From contig CAJTBO010000009.1 of NCBI GenBank assembly GCA_910573755.1, positions 103,387 to 167,386 on the forward strand: DNA of 64,000 bases, in the 5' to 3' direction. The DNA is from Lachnospiraceae bacterium. Its GTDB lineage: Bacteria > Bacillota > Clostridia > Lachnospirales > Lachnospiraceae. A model generated the notes under the pieces. The model worked only from the letters and a program-made list of their open reading frames with translations. It was not told where the DNA came from and did no database searches. Positions 8,476-17,576 of this stretch are shown here, one piece after another; the first letter of the stretch is position 1; every line of letters starts with the position of its first letter. Position numbers and translations under genes: made by a program.

Positions 8476-9606
8476 GTGACGATCATTTTATTTATTCTGA
8501 TATTCGGGGTTATCGTGTTATCCCATGAGTTTGGACATTTTATCGTGGCGAAAAAAAACGGCATCCATGTCGTGGAGTTTGCCATCGGTATGGGTCCCAC
8601 GCTGCTGCATATTGACAGAGGCGGGACAAAGTATTCCATTAAGTTGCTGCCCTTCGGAGGCGCCTGCATGTTTGAAGGAGAAGAGGGGCTCTCAGGCATA
8701 GAAGAGGAAGATACGGATAGGCAGAAACACGGAGGCGTGTATAGGGAAGCGGGCAGGGAGGCGGAAGGTGCGTTTTTGCCGGCAAAGGATCAGGGAGGTT
8801 CTTTTTTGGAGGCATCTGTATGGACCAGGATCGCCACGATCTTTGCCGGGCCTTTTGTAAATCTGATGATGGGTTTTCTGATCGCCCTTATCCTGGTTGC
8901 CTATCGGGGAACCGATCTGCCTGTGATCCAGATGGTTTCGGAGGATTCTGCCGCCGAGGAGGCCGGGCTGATGGCGGGGGATGTGATCACCCGGATGAAC
9001 GGGGAGAAGATCCATGTCTATCGGGAAGTACGTTTAAATTCCATGTTAAACAGCGACGGAAAAGATTTTACCATTTCCTATCTGCGGGATAAGAAGGAAT
9101 ATTCGGTAGTCCTGACGCCAAGATACAGTGAGGAAGACGACAGATACTACATCGGTCTGATGGGCGTCGGGGAGTACATGCCCTGCAAAGGGTTTTCCAT
9201 TATAAAATACGGTTTTTATGAGTCGGAATATGTCCTGAAAAATACGATAAAAAGCCTGCAGATGCTTGTCACCGGAAAGCTGGGAAAGGATGATGTGTCG
9301 GGGCCTGTAGGGGTGGCGAGTTATGTGGGGGAGACCTATGAATCCGTAAAAGAATATGGTTTTCTCACGGTACTTATGACGATGCTGGAACTGGTGGTGA
9401 TCCTGTCCATTAATCTGGGGATCATGAATCTGCTGCCGCTGCCCGCCCTGGACGGCGGAAGGCTTGTGTTCATGTTTTTCGAAGTGATCCGCGGGAAACC
9501 GGTGCCGCCCGAAAAAGAAGGGCTGGTGCACATGGCGGGACTGATTTTGTTTTTCCTTTTGATGATATTTGTAATGTATAATGATATTATGCGGCTGATC
9601 CGGTAG
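8476..9606 (+). CDS. rseP: RIP metalloprotease RseP / site-2 protease family
   Basis: An intramembrane zinc protease that cleaves anti-sigma factors and signal peptides within the membrane. HEFGH (residues 17-21, zinc ligands and catalytic Glu) lies in the first membrane helix. One PDZ domain (about 150-235) follows a second membrane helix, and NLLPLPALDGG near residue 326 supplies the third zinc ligand. A charged insertion of about 45 residues (about 68-113: EEEDTDRQKHGGVYREAGRE and following) sits between the first helix and the PDZ region. The start is GTG, with GACAGGAAA upstream. In many clostridia ispG follows directly; here it is 22 kb away. Confidence 0.95.
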   Translation: MTIILFILIFGVIVLSHEFGHFIVAKKNGIHVVEFAIGMGPTLLHIDRGGTKYSIKLLPFGGACMFEGEEGLSGIEEEDTDRQKHGGVYREAGREAEGAFLPAKDQGGSFLEASVWTRIATIFAGPFVNLMMGFLIALILVAYRGTDLPVIQMVSEDSAAEEAGLMAGDVITRMNGEKIHVYREVRLNSMLNSDGKDFTISYLRDKKEYSVVLTPRYSEEDDRYYIGLMGVGEYMPCKGFSIIKYGFYESEYVLKNTIKSLQMLVTGKLGKDDVSGPVGVASYVGETYESVKEYGFLTVLMTMLELVVILSINLGIMNLLPLPALDGGRLVFMFFEVIRGKPVPPEKEGLVHMAGLILFFLLMIFVMYNDIMRLIR

Positions 9607-9685
9607 GAAATCCTGCCGGCGCGGAGCCGCCCATAATTCAAACGAAAAAGAAGGCTGCCGTACAGCCGGAAGGATGAGGGGAAAT

Positions 9686-10603
9686 ATGGAAAAGATATTG
9701 ATTATTGACGACAGCCGTCTGTATGCGGCGCAGCTTGGGTCGATTCTGGAGGATGATTACAAGATTACCATTGCGCAGACGGGAGAAGAGGGGCTTATGT
9801 ATGCGAGTACGGGAACCTTCTCCCTGATCCTGCTCGATGTGGTCATGCCGGGAATGGATGGTTTTACACTGCTCAAAAAACTGCAGGAGGAGATCATTAC
9901 CCAGAGCGTTCCGGTGATCCTGGTCACCAGCCTTGCCGATATAGAGCATGAGCAGCGCGGGCTTGTGCTGGGAGCGGTTGACTATATTACAAAGCCTTTT
10001 CATCCGCTGATCGTAAAGGCGCGGGTCAACACGCATATCAAATTATATAATTACCGCAGGCAGGTGGAGCATCAGTCCATGACCGATCAGCTGACCGGGA
10101 TCGCGAACCGGAGGCAGCACGATCAGTGCAGTGCCGTAAAATGGGATGAGGCCACCCGTCTGCAGGTTCCGTTTTCCATCTGTATGTTTGACATAGACCA
10201 TTTTAAAGCATTTAACGATACATATGGACATCCTGCCGGGGATAAGGTCATTATCAATGTGGCGAAAACGATATCTTCCTATCTGCAGCGCAGTACGGAT
10301 TTTGTGGCGCGTTATGGAGGGGAGGAATTTGTGGCGTTTCTTGTAGGGGAAAGTTCAGGAAAGGCGTTTAAGTATCTGAAAAAGATCAGGCAGGCGGTGG
10401 AGGATCTGTGCATTCCGCATGCGCCTTCCGTGGCGGATCATGTCACGATCAGTGTCGGCGGGATCACACTTGTGCCCCAGACAGGGGACTCTTATGATTT
10501 TTATCTGAAAATTGCGGATACCATGCTGTATGATGCCAAGAATTTCGGCAGGAACAGAGTTGTCTGGGCGGACGAGAGGATGAAGCAGCTGCGCGAAAAA
10601 TAA
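9686..10603 (+). CDS. Response regulator with diguanylate cyclase (GGDEF) output
   Basis: A receiver domain (residues 1-120; acidic pair IIDDS, phospho-acceptor Asp in LILLDVVMPGMDG, Lys in TKPF) joined to a GGDEF domain (about 135-300) with an intact GGEEF active site. The product-inhibition I-site RSTD sits the canonical five residues before it. It should make cyclic di-GMP when phosphorylated; no partner kinase is adjacent. The ATG at 9686 has GAGGGGAA in front; the ATG at 9674 lacks ribosome-binding-site spacing. The c-di-GMP-binding PilZ gene follows 51 bases downstream, so signal and receptor are probably co-transcribed. Confidence 0.9.
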   Translation: MEKILIIDDSRLYAAQLGSILEDDYKITIAQTGEEGLMYASTGTFSLILLDVVMPGMDGFTLLKKLQEEIITQSVPVILVTSLADIEHEQRGLVLGAVDYITKPFHPLIVKARVNTHIKLYNYRRQVEHQSMTDQLTGIANRRQHDQCSAVKWDEATRLQVPFSICMFDIDHFKAFNDTYGHPAGDKVIINVAKTISSYLQRSTDFVARYGGEEFVAFLVGESSGKAFKYLKKIRQAVEDLCIPHAPSVADHVTISVGGITLVPQTGDSYDFYLKIADTMLYDAKNFGRNRVVWADERMKQLREK

Positions 10604-10654
10604 GGCCTCCCGGTTTATGAAAAGCTGCTGATCACCGGAAACAGGAGGTATATA

Positions 10655-11350
10655 GTGGGACTGTTTGACTTATTTAAAAATAAAGCCAAAGTTGAGGTAC
10701 CGGAAGAAGTTGAGGAGACGCAAGAACAGGAAGGAATAGAGGTATATTCCGGCATACGGGTGGAGGTGACTACCTTTGAGGACCAGCTGCTTTTTACGGC
10801 AAAGCTGATGGATCTCAAGGGAGATACGGGGGAACTGTATCAGTATTTTGAGACCGGAACCCTGCAGAGCGGCGGGCCTGTTGAGGTTAAGATACGCGGA
10901 TACAGCGCTTATAAAAGGAAAGCGGTCTACATGGAGGGTGTGATCACGCCCGAGATAAAAAATATGTGGCGGGTGGAGGATCTGGTCATCACAAAGGTGG
11001 AGAATGACCGTGCCTTTTTCCGGCTGAATGTGGATGTGGATGCGGTCCTTACCAGATATGACGGTCCCGATGCCGCCGAGTCGGTCTGCAGATTGTTGAA
11101 TATCAGTATAGGCGGTGCCTGTATTTTCACGCAGGAGGAGTACAGCATGGGGAGTAAATTCCGGCTGCGGGTTCGGCTGCTTGGGGACAGGCCGGAGTTT
11201 CTTTTGTACTGTGAGATACTGCGTATTATAGAAAAAGACGAAACGGGATATGAATATGGCTGCCGGTTTCTGGAAATCTCGGAAGAGGAGGAGCAGAGGA
11301 TCATACAGAGTATGTTCGCGATCCAGAGTATGCGAAAGGATATTTGCTGA
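10655..11350 (+). CDS. PilZ-domain c-di-GMP receptor (YcgR-like)
   Basis: The N-terminal half (about 25-110) has the beta-rich layout of the YcgR/YpfA N-terminal domain; the C-terminal half is PilZ. Both c-di-GMP contacts are visible: RAFFR (RxxxR, near residue 118) and NISIGG (NxSxxG, near 148). YcgR-type proteins slow flagella or alter envelope functions when c-di-GMP rises; the FliD-like gene at 56 kb makes a flagellar role plausible. The GTG start has ACAGGAGG upstream. An acidic tail-like stretch (EVEETQEQEGIEV) follows a short amphipathic N-terminus (GLFDLFKNK). Confidence 0.85.
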   Translation: MGLFDLFKNKAKVEVPEEVEETQEQEGIEVYSGIRVEVTTFEDQLLFTAKLMDLKGDTGELYQYFETGTLQSGGPVEVKIRGYSAYKRKAVYMEGVITPEIKNMWRVEDLVITKVENDRAFFRLNVDVDAVLTRYDGPDAAESVCRLLNISIGGACIFTQEEYSMGSKFRLRVRLLGDRPEFLLYCEILRIIEKDETGYEYGCRFLEISEEEEQRIIQSMFAIQSMRKDIC

Positions 11351-11481
11351 CGGTTTCACAATACATATCGTGAATGGCCGGGCATATCTGTTATCGGATG
11401 GCGGGATGATATTTGCCTGAGGTTGTTGAAGTGACAATGAGGCGGATATCATTCCGTTTTTCTTTATAGTTATTGCATTTG

Positions 11482-11590
11482 ACAGATTACTTTACCTGTC
11501 TGTGCCATGTATAGGCAGATGCGGCTGTCTATCTTAACAGATCGCATTACCTGCCCGTGTTATGTGCGGTAGATGCGGCTGTTCATCTTG
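11482..11590 (+). repeat. Two imperfect direct repeats of about 53 bp upstream of the nucleoside operon
   Basis: The 368-base gap after the PilZ gene contains two diverged copies of ACAGAT-ATTACCTG-CNGTG-AGATGCGGCTGT-ATCTT; AGATGCGGCTGT recurs exactly at 11518 and 11571. The copies lie 70-175 bases upstream of the promoter at 11658 and could be regulator sites or a decayed repeat. The rest of the gap shows no gene. Confidence 0.5.
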
Positions 11591-11657
11591 TGCAATTTGT
11601 ATAAAAAATCATCGACAAATTTTGCTATATTGCCAGAAGAGAAGAGGACATTTGACC

Positions 11658-11686
11658 TTTACGAAAAGGCAGATTGCACTTATACT
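11658..11686 (+). promoter_or_regulatory. Sigma-A type promoter for the nucleoside operon
   Basis: TTTACG (11658-11663), a 17-base spacer and TATACT (11681-11686) lie 32 bases before the ATG at 11719, with GCAGGGAGG as ribosome binding site. Confidence 0.6.
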
Positions 11687-11718
11687 ACCTGTAACATCAA
11701 AGAGCAGGGAGGCATTTT

Positions 11719-12645
11719 ATGGAAAATATAAAAATTCTGATCGATACGGATCTGGGAGATGACGTGGACGATGCCGCGGCAGTCATGCTGGCGCTGGGGT
11801 GCCCTGCTCTTACGGTTCTCGGTATTACGACAGTCTATAAGGATACCTGCAGACGGGGGGAGATGGTAAAAGACCTTCTGGCGCAGTGGGGGAGAGAAGA
11901 TATCCCGGTACATATCGGCAGGGGCAGCGCCCTTTTGGAGACGGAGGACAAAGAGCCGGAGAAACCGATCCAGTACGGGCTTTTGGAGACAGGGGACAGC
12001 GCGGCGGATAAGCCGGTTCAGCATGGCCTCCCGGAAAAGGAAAAATGCGGGGAGACAGCAGTTGATTTTATACTGGATACGGTGCGGAAGAATCCCGATG
12101 TTGTCATTTTGGGGATGGGTTGTATGACCAATCTGGCTCTGGCATTTTTAAAGGATGCAGAGAGCATGAGGCAGGTGAGGATCGTTGCGATGGGGGGCGC
12201 TTTTTTTAACACCGCGCCGGAGTGGAACATTATCTGTGATCCCGAGGCGGCATCCGTTGTCGTGGAGCAGTCGGAAAATCTGGTGATGATGGGGCTCGAT
12301 GTGACAAAGTTTTTGAAAGCGGATCAGGAGAGGCTCTGCAGGTGGAGAAACAGGAAAAGCCGGACAATGGACTATTATCTGAAAGGCGTTGATATCTTTC
12401 GGGAAAAGACAGGTTTTCCGGTGACGCTGCATGATGTGCTTCTTGTGGCATACCTGATCGATCCGGAGGTGGTCGGCTTAAAACAGGGGCATTTTTCCGT
12501 GGAACTTGCGGGACGTCTTACCAGAGGGACTATGGTGGACCGCTCAAACTATTACGAGATCGACCCGCAAATAGAGAAAAACTTCCGTTTTGCACAGACG
12601 GTGGATGTAAAACGTTTCTGGGATGTGATGGAACAATATTTTTAG
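11719..12645 (+). CDS. Inosine/uridine-preferring nucleoside hydrolase family protein
   Basis: Enzymes of this family hydrolyse the N-glycosidic bond of ribonucleosides using a calcium ion held by an N-terminal Asp cluster. Here the cluster is DTDLGDDVDD (residues 9-18); the other active-site blocks, NPDVVILGMGCMTNLALA, GGAFFNTAPEWNIICDPEAA and TLHDVLLVAYLIDP, are also present. A hydrophilic insertion (about residues 75-110) contains two near copies of KPIQYGLLE/KPVQHGLPE. It heads a set with a BMP-type importer, implying that imported nucleosides are cut in the cytoplasm to base and (deoxy)ribose. The exact base preference cannot be read. Confidence 0.9.
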   Translation: MENIKILIDTDLGDDVDDAAAVMLALGCPALTVLGITTVYKDTCRRGEMVKDLLAQWGREDIPVHIGRGSALLETEDKEPEKPIQYGLLETGDSAADKPVQHGLPEKEKCGETAVDFILDTVRKNPDVVILGMGCMTNLALAFLKDAESMRQVRIVAMGGAFFNTAPEWNIICDPEAASVVVEQSENLVMMGLDVTKFLKADQERLCRWRNRKSRTMDYYLKGVDIFREKTGFPVTLHDVLLVAYLIDPEVVGLKQGHFSVELAGRLTRGTMVDRSNYYEIDPQIEKNFRFAQTVDVKRFWDVMEQYF

Positions 12646-12714
12646 AACCAGTGAAATGGATCATAACCGACAGGCGGTTCATGATAGAAAGAAAAATGGA
12701 GGAAGAAAAGAGAC

Positions 12715-13890
12715 ATGAAGAGAAAAGTTATTGCAACAGTACTTGCGCTTTGCGTGACTGCGGGATTACTTGCGGGCTGCGGCGCACCGGAGCCTGACGA
12801 GGTGGAGACCACCGAGGAGGCGGCGCCGGAAGCGGAGGAAGAGACAGCGGCTGAGGAGCCGGCGGAAGCAGAAGCGGCAGGGGAAGAGAGTGAGGCAGCG
12901 GAAGGCGGCACTTACAGAGTAGGCCTGATGATCCCCGGAACACTGGGGGACAAGTCCTTCTTTGATGCGGCGTTTGCATCCATCGAGCCTTTGCAGACGG
13001 AGCTAGGTGTTGAGGTGGAATATGTGGAAGCAGGTACGGATACTACGAAGTATTATCCGGCACTGGTGGACATGTGCAAGAAGGATTATGACCTGATCCT
13101 GACGATCTCCAGCAATAATGACGATGCACTGGTAGAGGCGGCGGAGGAATATCCCGACCAGAAGTTTATCAATCTGGACGATGAGATGACAGATCCCCCT
13201 GCAAATGTGTATATCATGGGAACCAAGAACAACGAAATGTGCTATCTCGCAGGCGCCGCTGCAGCGCTGAAGGCGGAAGAACTCAACGAAGATACCATCG
13301 GTTTTGTGGGCGGTATGGATATCCCGGGCATCAATGAATTCCTGGTAGGCTATATCGAGGGCGCTCAGGCGATCAACCCGGATATCAAAGTGGCTACTTC
13401 CTATGTGGGCAGCTTTACGGATACTGCAAAGGGAAAAGAGAACGGCCTTCTGCTCTACAACGATATATCCGTTGTCTTTGCGGCGGCAGGACAGTCCGGC
13501 CTCGGCGTGATCGACGCGGCTGTGGAAAAAGGCAAATTTGCGATCGGCGTTGACTCCGACCAGGCGGAAGCCTTGAAGGATACCAAGCCTGAGATGGCAA
13601 ACGTGATCATTACGTCCGCGATCAAGAACATCCCCCAGAACGCTGTCAACGTAGTGGACAGAGCGATGAAGGGCGACGTAAATTACGGCAGCAGAGAAGT
13701 ATTCGGTATCGAGACAGGCGCCGTAGGTATCGCGGAAAACGAATTTTACGAGAAACTTCTTTCGGAAGATGCGCGTGCGCAGATCGAAGAACTGAAGGAA
13801 AAGGTTGTAAACGGTGAAGTGACAATGACACCTAACGAGGGAATTACCACGGATAAGATCAATGAGATCCGTGACGCAGTTCGTCCATAA
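12715..13890 (+). CDS. BMP-family nucleoside-binding lipoprotein
   Basis: The extracellular binding subunit of a nucleoside ABC importer (BmpA/PnrA family). The signal peptide ends in the lipobox LAGC with the lipidated Cys at residue 22. An acidic Ala/Glu-rich linker follows (about 25-62), then the PBP1-like fold beginning RVGLMIPGTLGDKSFFDAAF. The block GTKNNEMCYLAGAAAA and the EVFGIETGAVGIAEN region fit the family. It is followed without a gap by the ATPase and two permeases, the complete BMP transporter layout. Confidence 0.93.
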   Translation: MKRKVIATVLALCVTAGLLAGCGAPEPDEVETTEEAAPEAEEETAAEEPAEAEAAGEESEAAEGGTYRVGLMIPGTLGDKSFFDAAFASIEPLQTELGVEVEYVEAGTDTTKYYPALVDMCKKDYDLILTISSNNDDALVEAAEEYPDQKFINLDDEMTDPPANVYIMGTKNNEMCYLAGAAAALKAEELNEDTIGFVGGMDIPGINEFLVGYIEGAQAINPDIKVATSYVGSFTDTAKGKENGLLLYNDISVVFAAAGQSGLGVIDAAVEKGKFAIGVDSDQAEALKDTKPEMANVIITSAIKNIPQNAVNVVDRAMKGDVNYGSREVFGIETGAVGIAENEFYEKLLSEDARAQIEELKEKVVNGEVTMTPNEGITTDKINEIRDAVRP

Positions 13891-13908
13891 ATGACGGAGG
13901 GGGACCTG

Positions 13909-15459
13909 ATGGAAAATTATCTTTTAGAGATGAAAGATATAGCGAAAATTTACGGCAACGGCATTGTTGCGAATGAAGCCGTAAATTTCAACCTGAAAAA
14001 GGGAGAAGTCCATGCGCTGGTAGGCGAAAACGGTGCTGGAAAATCCACTTTGATGAAAATTCTTTTCGGCATGGAAGCACCGTCTTCCGGCACAGTTACT
14101 TTAAAGGGGGAGCCGGTCAGGTTCTCATCATCCAAGGACGCGATCGCCCACGGTATCGGTATGGTCCACCAGCATTTTATGCTGGTGGAATCCTTTACGG
14201 CGGCGCAGAATATCATTCTTGGCATGGAGCCTAAAAAGGGATTTTCGGTCAATGAAGAGGAAGCGGTACGCTTCACGGAAGAGATCAGTAAAAAGTATAA
14301 TCTGGAAGTGGACGCAAGGGCTGTCACGAGAACGCTTCCGGTAGGTATCAAACAGAAAATAGAGATATTAAAGGCACTGGCAAGGGGCGCGGAGATCCTG
14401 ATCCTGGATGAGCCCACCGCGGTGCTGACGCCTCAGGAGACAGACCAGCTTTTTGAGGAGCTGACCAATTTAAAACAGCAGGGACATACGATCGTTTTTA
14501 TTTCCCACAAGATTCCGGAGATCAAAAAGATTTCCGACAGGATCACGGTGATGAGGGCGGGGAAGACCGTCGGCTGCCGCAATACGGAGGATGTGACGGA
14601 AAAAGAGATCTCCAGCATGATCATGGGCTGCGAGATGGATACGACCATCATCCGGACACCCTGCAAAAGGGGCGATGTGGGAATTGCCGTGGATAAGGTG
14701 TCCTATATCGATAAAAACGGCGTGCAGGCGCTGAAGGATTTCAGTTTCAGCGTGCGTCAGGGTATGGTATTCGGGATCGCCGGGGTGCAGGGAAACGGCC
14801 AGGTGGAACTGATAGACCTGATGACGAAAAAACGGGGACTGAAGAACGGGGATATCCGCTTAAACGGGGAATCCGTGAAAAAAATGAGCATACAGGACAT
14901 CCGGAAGATGCAGTTCGGCTATGTGCCGGAGGATCGTATCGAGCAGGGGATCGCGGGACATGAGTCCATCGAGGAAAATATGATCTCCAACCGCTACAGC
15001 ACAAAAGAATTCTGCAATAAGATCCTTCTGAATTATAAAAAGATTGCCGAGTTTGCGAAGAAGAACATAGAAAGTTATGAGATCCGCTGCTCCGGCGGGA
15101 AGCATCTGGTGGGGATGCTCTCCGGCGGCAATATGCAGAAGGTGGTCGTGGCGCGGGAGTGCAGCCATGAGCCGAAAGTGCTGATCGCGGAACAGCCTAC
15201 CAGAGGCGTGGATGTGGGCGCGGCGCACATCATCCATAAAAAGATCATGGAACTTCGGGACGAGGGATGCGCAGTGCTTCTGGTTTCCGCGGATCTGAGC
15301 GAGGTATTGAAGCTTTCCGATGTTGTCGCGGTCATGTATGAAGGCGAGATCGTGGCGTTCTTTGAGGAGACGGAAGGGCTGAACGAGGAGAAGCTGGGCC
15401 TGTTCATGTTAGGGCTCGAGCGCCATGACGAGGAGCAGATAAGGAGGGCAGTGCAATGA
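13909..15459 (+). CDS. Nucleoside ABC importer, duplicated ATP-binding subunit
   Basis: Two fused ABC domains, as in the YufO/NupA-type ATPases that pair with BMP lipoproteins. The first half has Walker A GENGAGKST, Walker B ILILDEPTAVLTP and a degenerate signature (LPVGIKQKIEILKALA). The second has GIAGVQGNGQ in the Walker A position (degenerate), the signature LSGGNMQKVVVARE and AEQPTRGVDVG. The ATG at 13909 has GGAGGGGG six bases upstream; an in-frame ATG at 13891 lacks one. The stop overlaps the next ATG (ATGA). Confidence 0.93.
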   Translation: MENYLLEMKDIAKIYGNGIVANEAVNFNLKKGEVHALVGENGAGKSTLMKILFGMEAPSSGTVTLKGEPVRFSSSKDAIAHGIGMVHQHFMLVESFTAAQNIILGMEPKKGFSVNEEEAVRFTEEISKKYNLEVDARAVTRTLPVGIKQKIEILKALARGAEILILDEPTAVLTPQETDQLFEELTNLKQQGHTIVFISHKIPEIKKISDRITVMRAGKTVGCRNTEDVTEKEISSMIMGCEMDTTIIRTPCKRGDVGIAVDKVSYIDKNGVQALKDFSFSVRQGMVFGIAGVQGNGQVELIDLMTKKRGLKNGDIRLNGESVKKMSIQDIRKMQFGYVPEDRIEQGIAGHESIEENMISNRYSTKEFCNKILLNYKKIAEFAKKNIESYEIRCSGGKHLVGMLSGGNMQKVVVARECSHEPKVLIAEQPTRGVDVGAAHIIHKKIMELRDEGCAVLLVSADLSEVLKLSDVVAVMYEGEIVAFFEETEGLNEEKLGLFMLGLERHDEEQIRRAVQ

Positions 15460-16499
15460 GCAGAGAACGTTCTTTTAACATGATAAGAACTGCGGTTTCC
15501 ATGCTGGTGGCAATCTTAGTGGCGTTTGTCATTATCCTGATCGTCAGTGATCAGCCTGTGGAATCCATAAAGATATTTTTGGTGATGCCCTTTTCCTCCG
15601 GCAGTTATCTGGGGAATATCGTGGAGACGGCGGTGCCGCTTATTTTCTCCGGCCTTGCGATGGCGGTGATGTTTAAGGCAAACCTGTTTAATCTCGGCGG
15701 GGAAGGTATCTTTTTTATAGCGGGAGCGGTGGGCTCCTTTGTGGCGATCTGGCCGAAGTTTCCTTCTGTGCTGGCGCCGCTTGCGGCTATCGTGGTGGGC
15801 GCGCTGGTAGGTATGGTGGTGATGATGGTGCCCGGCGGCCTGAAGGCGAAGTACGGCGCGAACGAGATGGTAACATCCCTGATGATGAACAATATCCTGC
15901 TGGGTGTGGGGTTATATCTGCTGAACAATTTGCTGCGTGATCCGGGCATGGCGTCTTTAGTATCTTATAAGTACAGGAAAAAAGCGCTGCTTGCGAATAT
16001 TGTGCCGGGGACACGTATCCATGCGGGCTTTCTGATCGCCGTCTTATGTGCCGTTTTAGTATATCTTTTTATGTATAAGAGTAAATGGGGCTACGAGATC
16101 AGGATGACCGGCAACAACGCGAAATTTGCATCCTACTCCGGTATCAATGTGGCGAAGGTTATTTTGATCGTACATATGGTGGCGGGAGCCATTGCCGGCG
16201 CGGGCGGCATCATCGAGTGTATCGGCCTGCATAAACGGTTCGAGTGGACGGCGCTTCCGGGGTACGGCTTTGACGGGGCGATGATCGCCATGCTGGCGGG
16301 CAATAACCCTCTGGGCGTGATCGGCGCCGCGTTCTTTGTAAGCTATCTGCGGATCGGGGCGGATCTGGTAAACAGGTCTTCGGATATTCCGACGGAAATG
16401 ATCGCTATTTTGCAGAGTATCATTATCCTGCTGATCTCAGCGGAGAGGTTTTTGCATAAATACAGACAGCGTTGGATCGAGAAAGGGGAGAAGAAATGA
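15456..16499 (+). CDS. Nucleoside ABC importer permease 1
   Basis: A polytopic permease of the branched-chain/ribose-type family (YufP/NupB-like) with about 9-10 hydrophobic segments. It has conserved FKANLFNLGGEGIFFIAG and GANEMVTSLMMNNIL blocks and the coupling motif region TGNNAKFASYSGINV. It overlaps the ATPase gene by 4 bases (ATGA) and the second permease by 4 bases, so the three are translationally coupled. Confidence 0.93.
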   Translation: MSRERSFNMIRTAVSMLVAILVAFVIILIVSDQPVESIKIFLVMPFSSGSYLGNIVETAVPLIFSGLAMAVMFKANLFNLGGEGIFFIAGAVGSFVAIWPKFPSVLAPLAAIVVGALVGMVVMMVPGGLKAKYGANEMVTSLMMNNILLGVGLYLLNNLLRDPGMASLVSYKYRKKALLANIVPGTRIHAGFLIAVLCAVLVYLFMYKSKWGYEIRMTGNNAKFASYSGINVAKVILIVHMVAGAIAGAGGIIECIGLHKRFEWTALPGYGFDGAMIAMLAGNNPLGVIGAAFFVSYLRIGADLVNRSSDIPTEMIAILQSIIILLISAERFLHKYRQRWIEKGEKK

Positions 16500-17413
16500 A
16501 CGCATTTATGAAACTGATCTTTACAAGTGATTTCTTTTATTCAATTTTCCGCGTGACCACACCCCTGCTCTTTGCTTCAATGGGTGCTGTCTTGTCGGAT
16601 GTGGCGGGCGTGCCGAATATCGCGCTGGAAGGCATGATGCTGATCGCGGCTTTTGCGGGCATGTATTTCAGTTATGTGTTTAACAGTGCGCTGATGGGAC
16701 TTTTGTTTGCCGTTTTGTTCGCGGTGGCGGCAGCGGCAGTGATGGCGTTTTTTACGCTGTACTACAAGACCAATATCATTCTGGGCGGTATTGCCATCAA
16801 CAGCCTTGCGAGCGGCGGTACGATCTTCTTTCTGTATCTGGTGGCGCATGACAAGGGAACCAGCGTTTCTCTGGCGAGCAAGGTGCTGCCCAATATCAAT
16901 ATTCCGCTGATCGGGGATATTCCGATCCTGGGGCCTGTAATATCGGGACATAATGTGCTGACCTATGTGGCGGTCCTGGCAGTGCTTTTTACCTGGTATC
17001 TGCTGAAGAAAACGCCTCTCGGATATCATCTGCGGGCAGTGGGCGAAAAGAAGGAAGCGGCTGATTCCGTGGGGATCAGCGTGATCAAAACGCAGACCAT
17101 CGCCCTGCTTCTGAGCGGGCTGATGTGCGGCTTTGGCGGCGCGTTTATGTCTATGGGATATGTGTCATGGTTCTCGCGGGATATGATCAGCGGGCGTGGC
17201 TGGATCGCGCTGGCGGCGGAAGCGATGGGAATGCAGCATCCTTTAGGGACGGCGGCGACTTCCCTGTTATTCGGTGTGGCGGACGCGCTCTCTAACGCGG
17301 TGGCAACACTGGGCTGGCCTTCGGATCTGGTAAAGACGATCCCTTACTGCGCGACACTGGCAGGACTGGCGATCTTCTCCATCCGTGCCTATAGAAAGAA
17401 TAAGAATGCTTAG
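16496..17413 (+). CDS. Nucleoside ABC importer permease 2
   Basis: The partner permease (YufQ/NupC-like). It is polytopic, with PNIALEGMMLIAAFAG and the cytoplasmic coupling stretch YHLRAVGEKKEAADSVGISV. AAAGGGGAG lies upstream of the ATG at 16496, which overlaps the preceding stop (ATGA); a TTG further upstream in frame is not needed. A 163-base purine-rich gap without other features separates it from the glycyl-radical gene. Confidence 0.93.
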   Translation: MNAFMKLIFTSDFFYSIFRVTTPLLFASMGAVLSDVAGVPNIALEGMMLIAAFAGMYFSYVFNSALMGLLFAVLFAVAAAAVMAFFTLYYKTNIILGGIAINSLASGGTIFFLYLVAHDKGTSVSLASKVLPNINIPLIGDIPILGPVISGHNVLTYVAVLAVLFTWYLLKKTPLGYHLRAVGEKKEAADSVGISVIKTQTIALLLSGLMCGFGGAFMSMGYVSWFSRDMISGRGWIALAAEAMGMQHPLGTAATSLLFGVADALSNAVATLGWPSDLVKTIPYCATLAGLAIFSIRAYRKNKNA

Positions 17414-17576
17414 GCGTTATGGGGAGAGTTTGATCGGGTTTTGAGGCTTCAGACGATTTTGACAACTCTGTACGGACAGGCATTTTGCCGAAGGCGGCTG
17501 AGAACTGTAAAAGAATCGGCGGGAGAAGAAAAAGAGGAAAAGGAAAGAAAAGAGAAAAAGGAAAGAGGTAAGGTGC

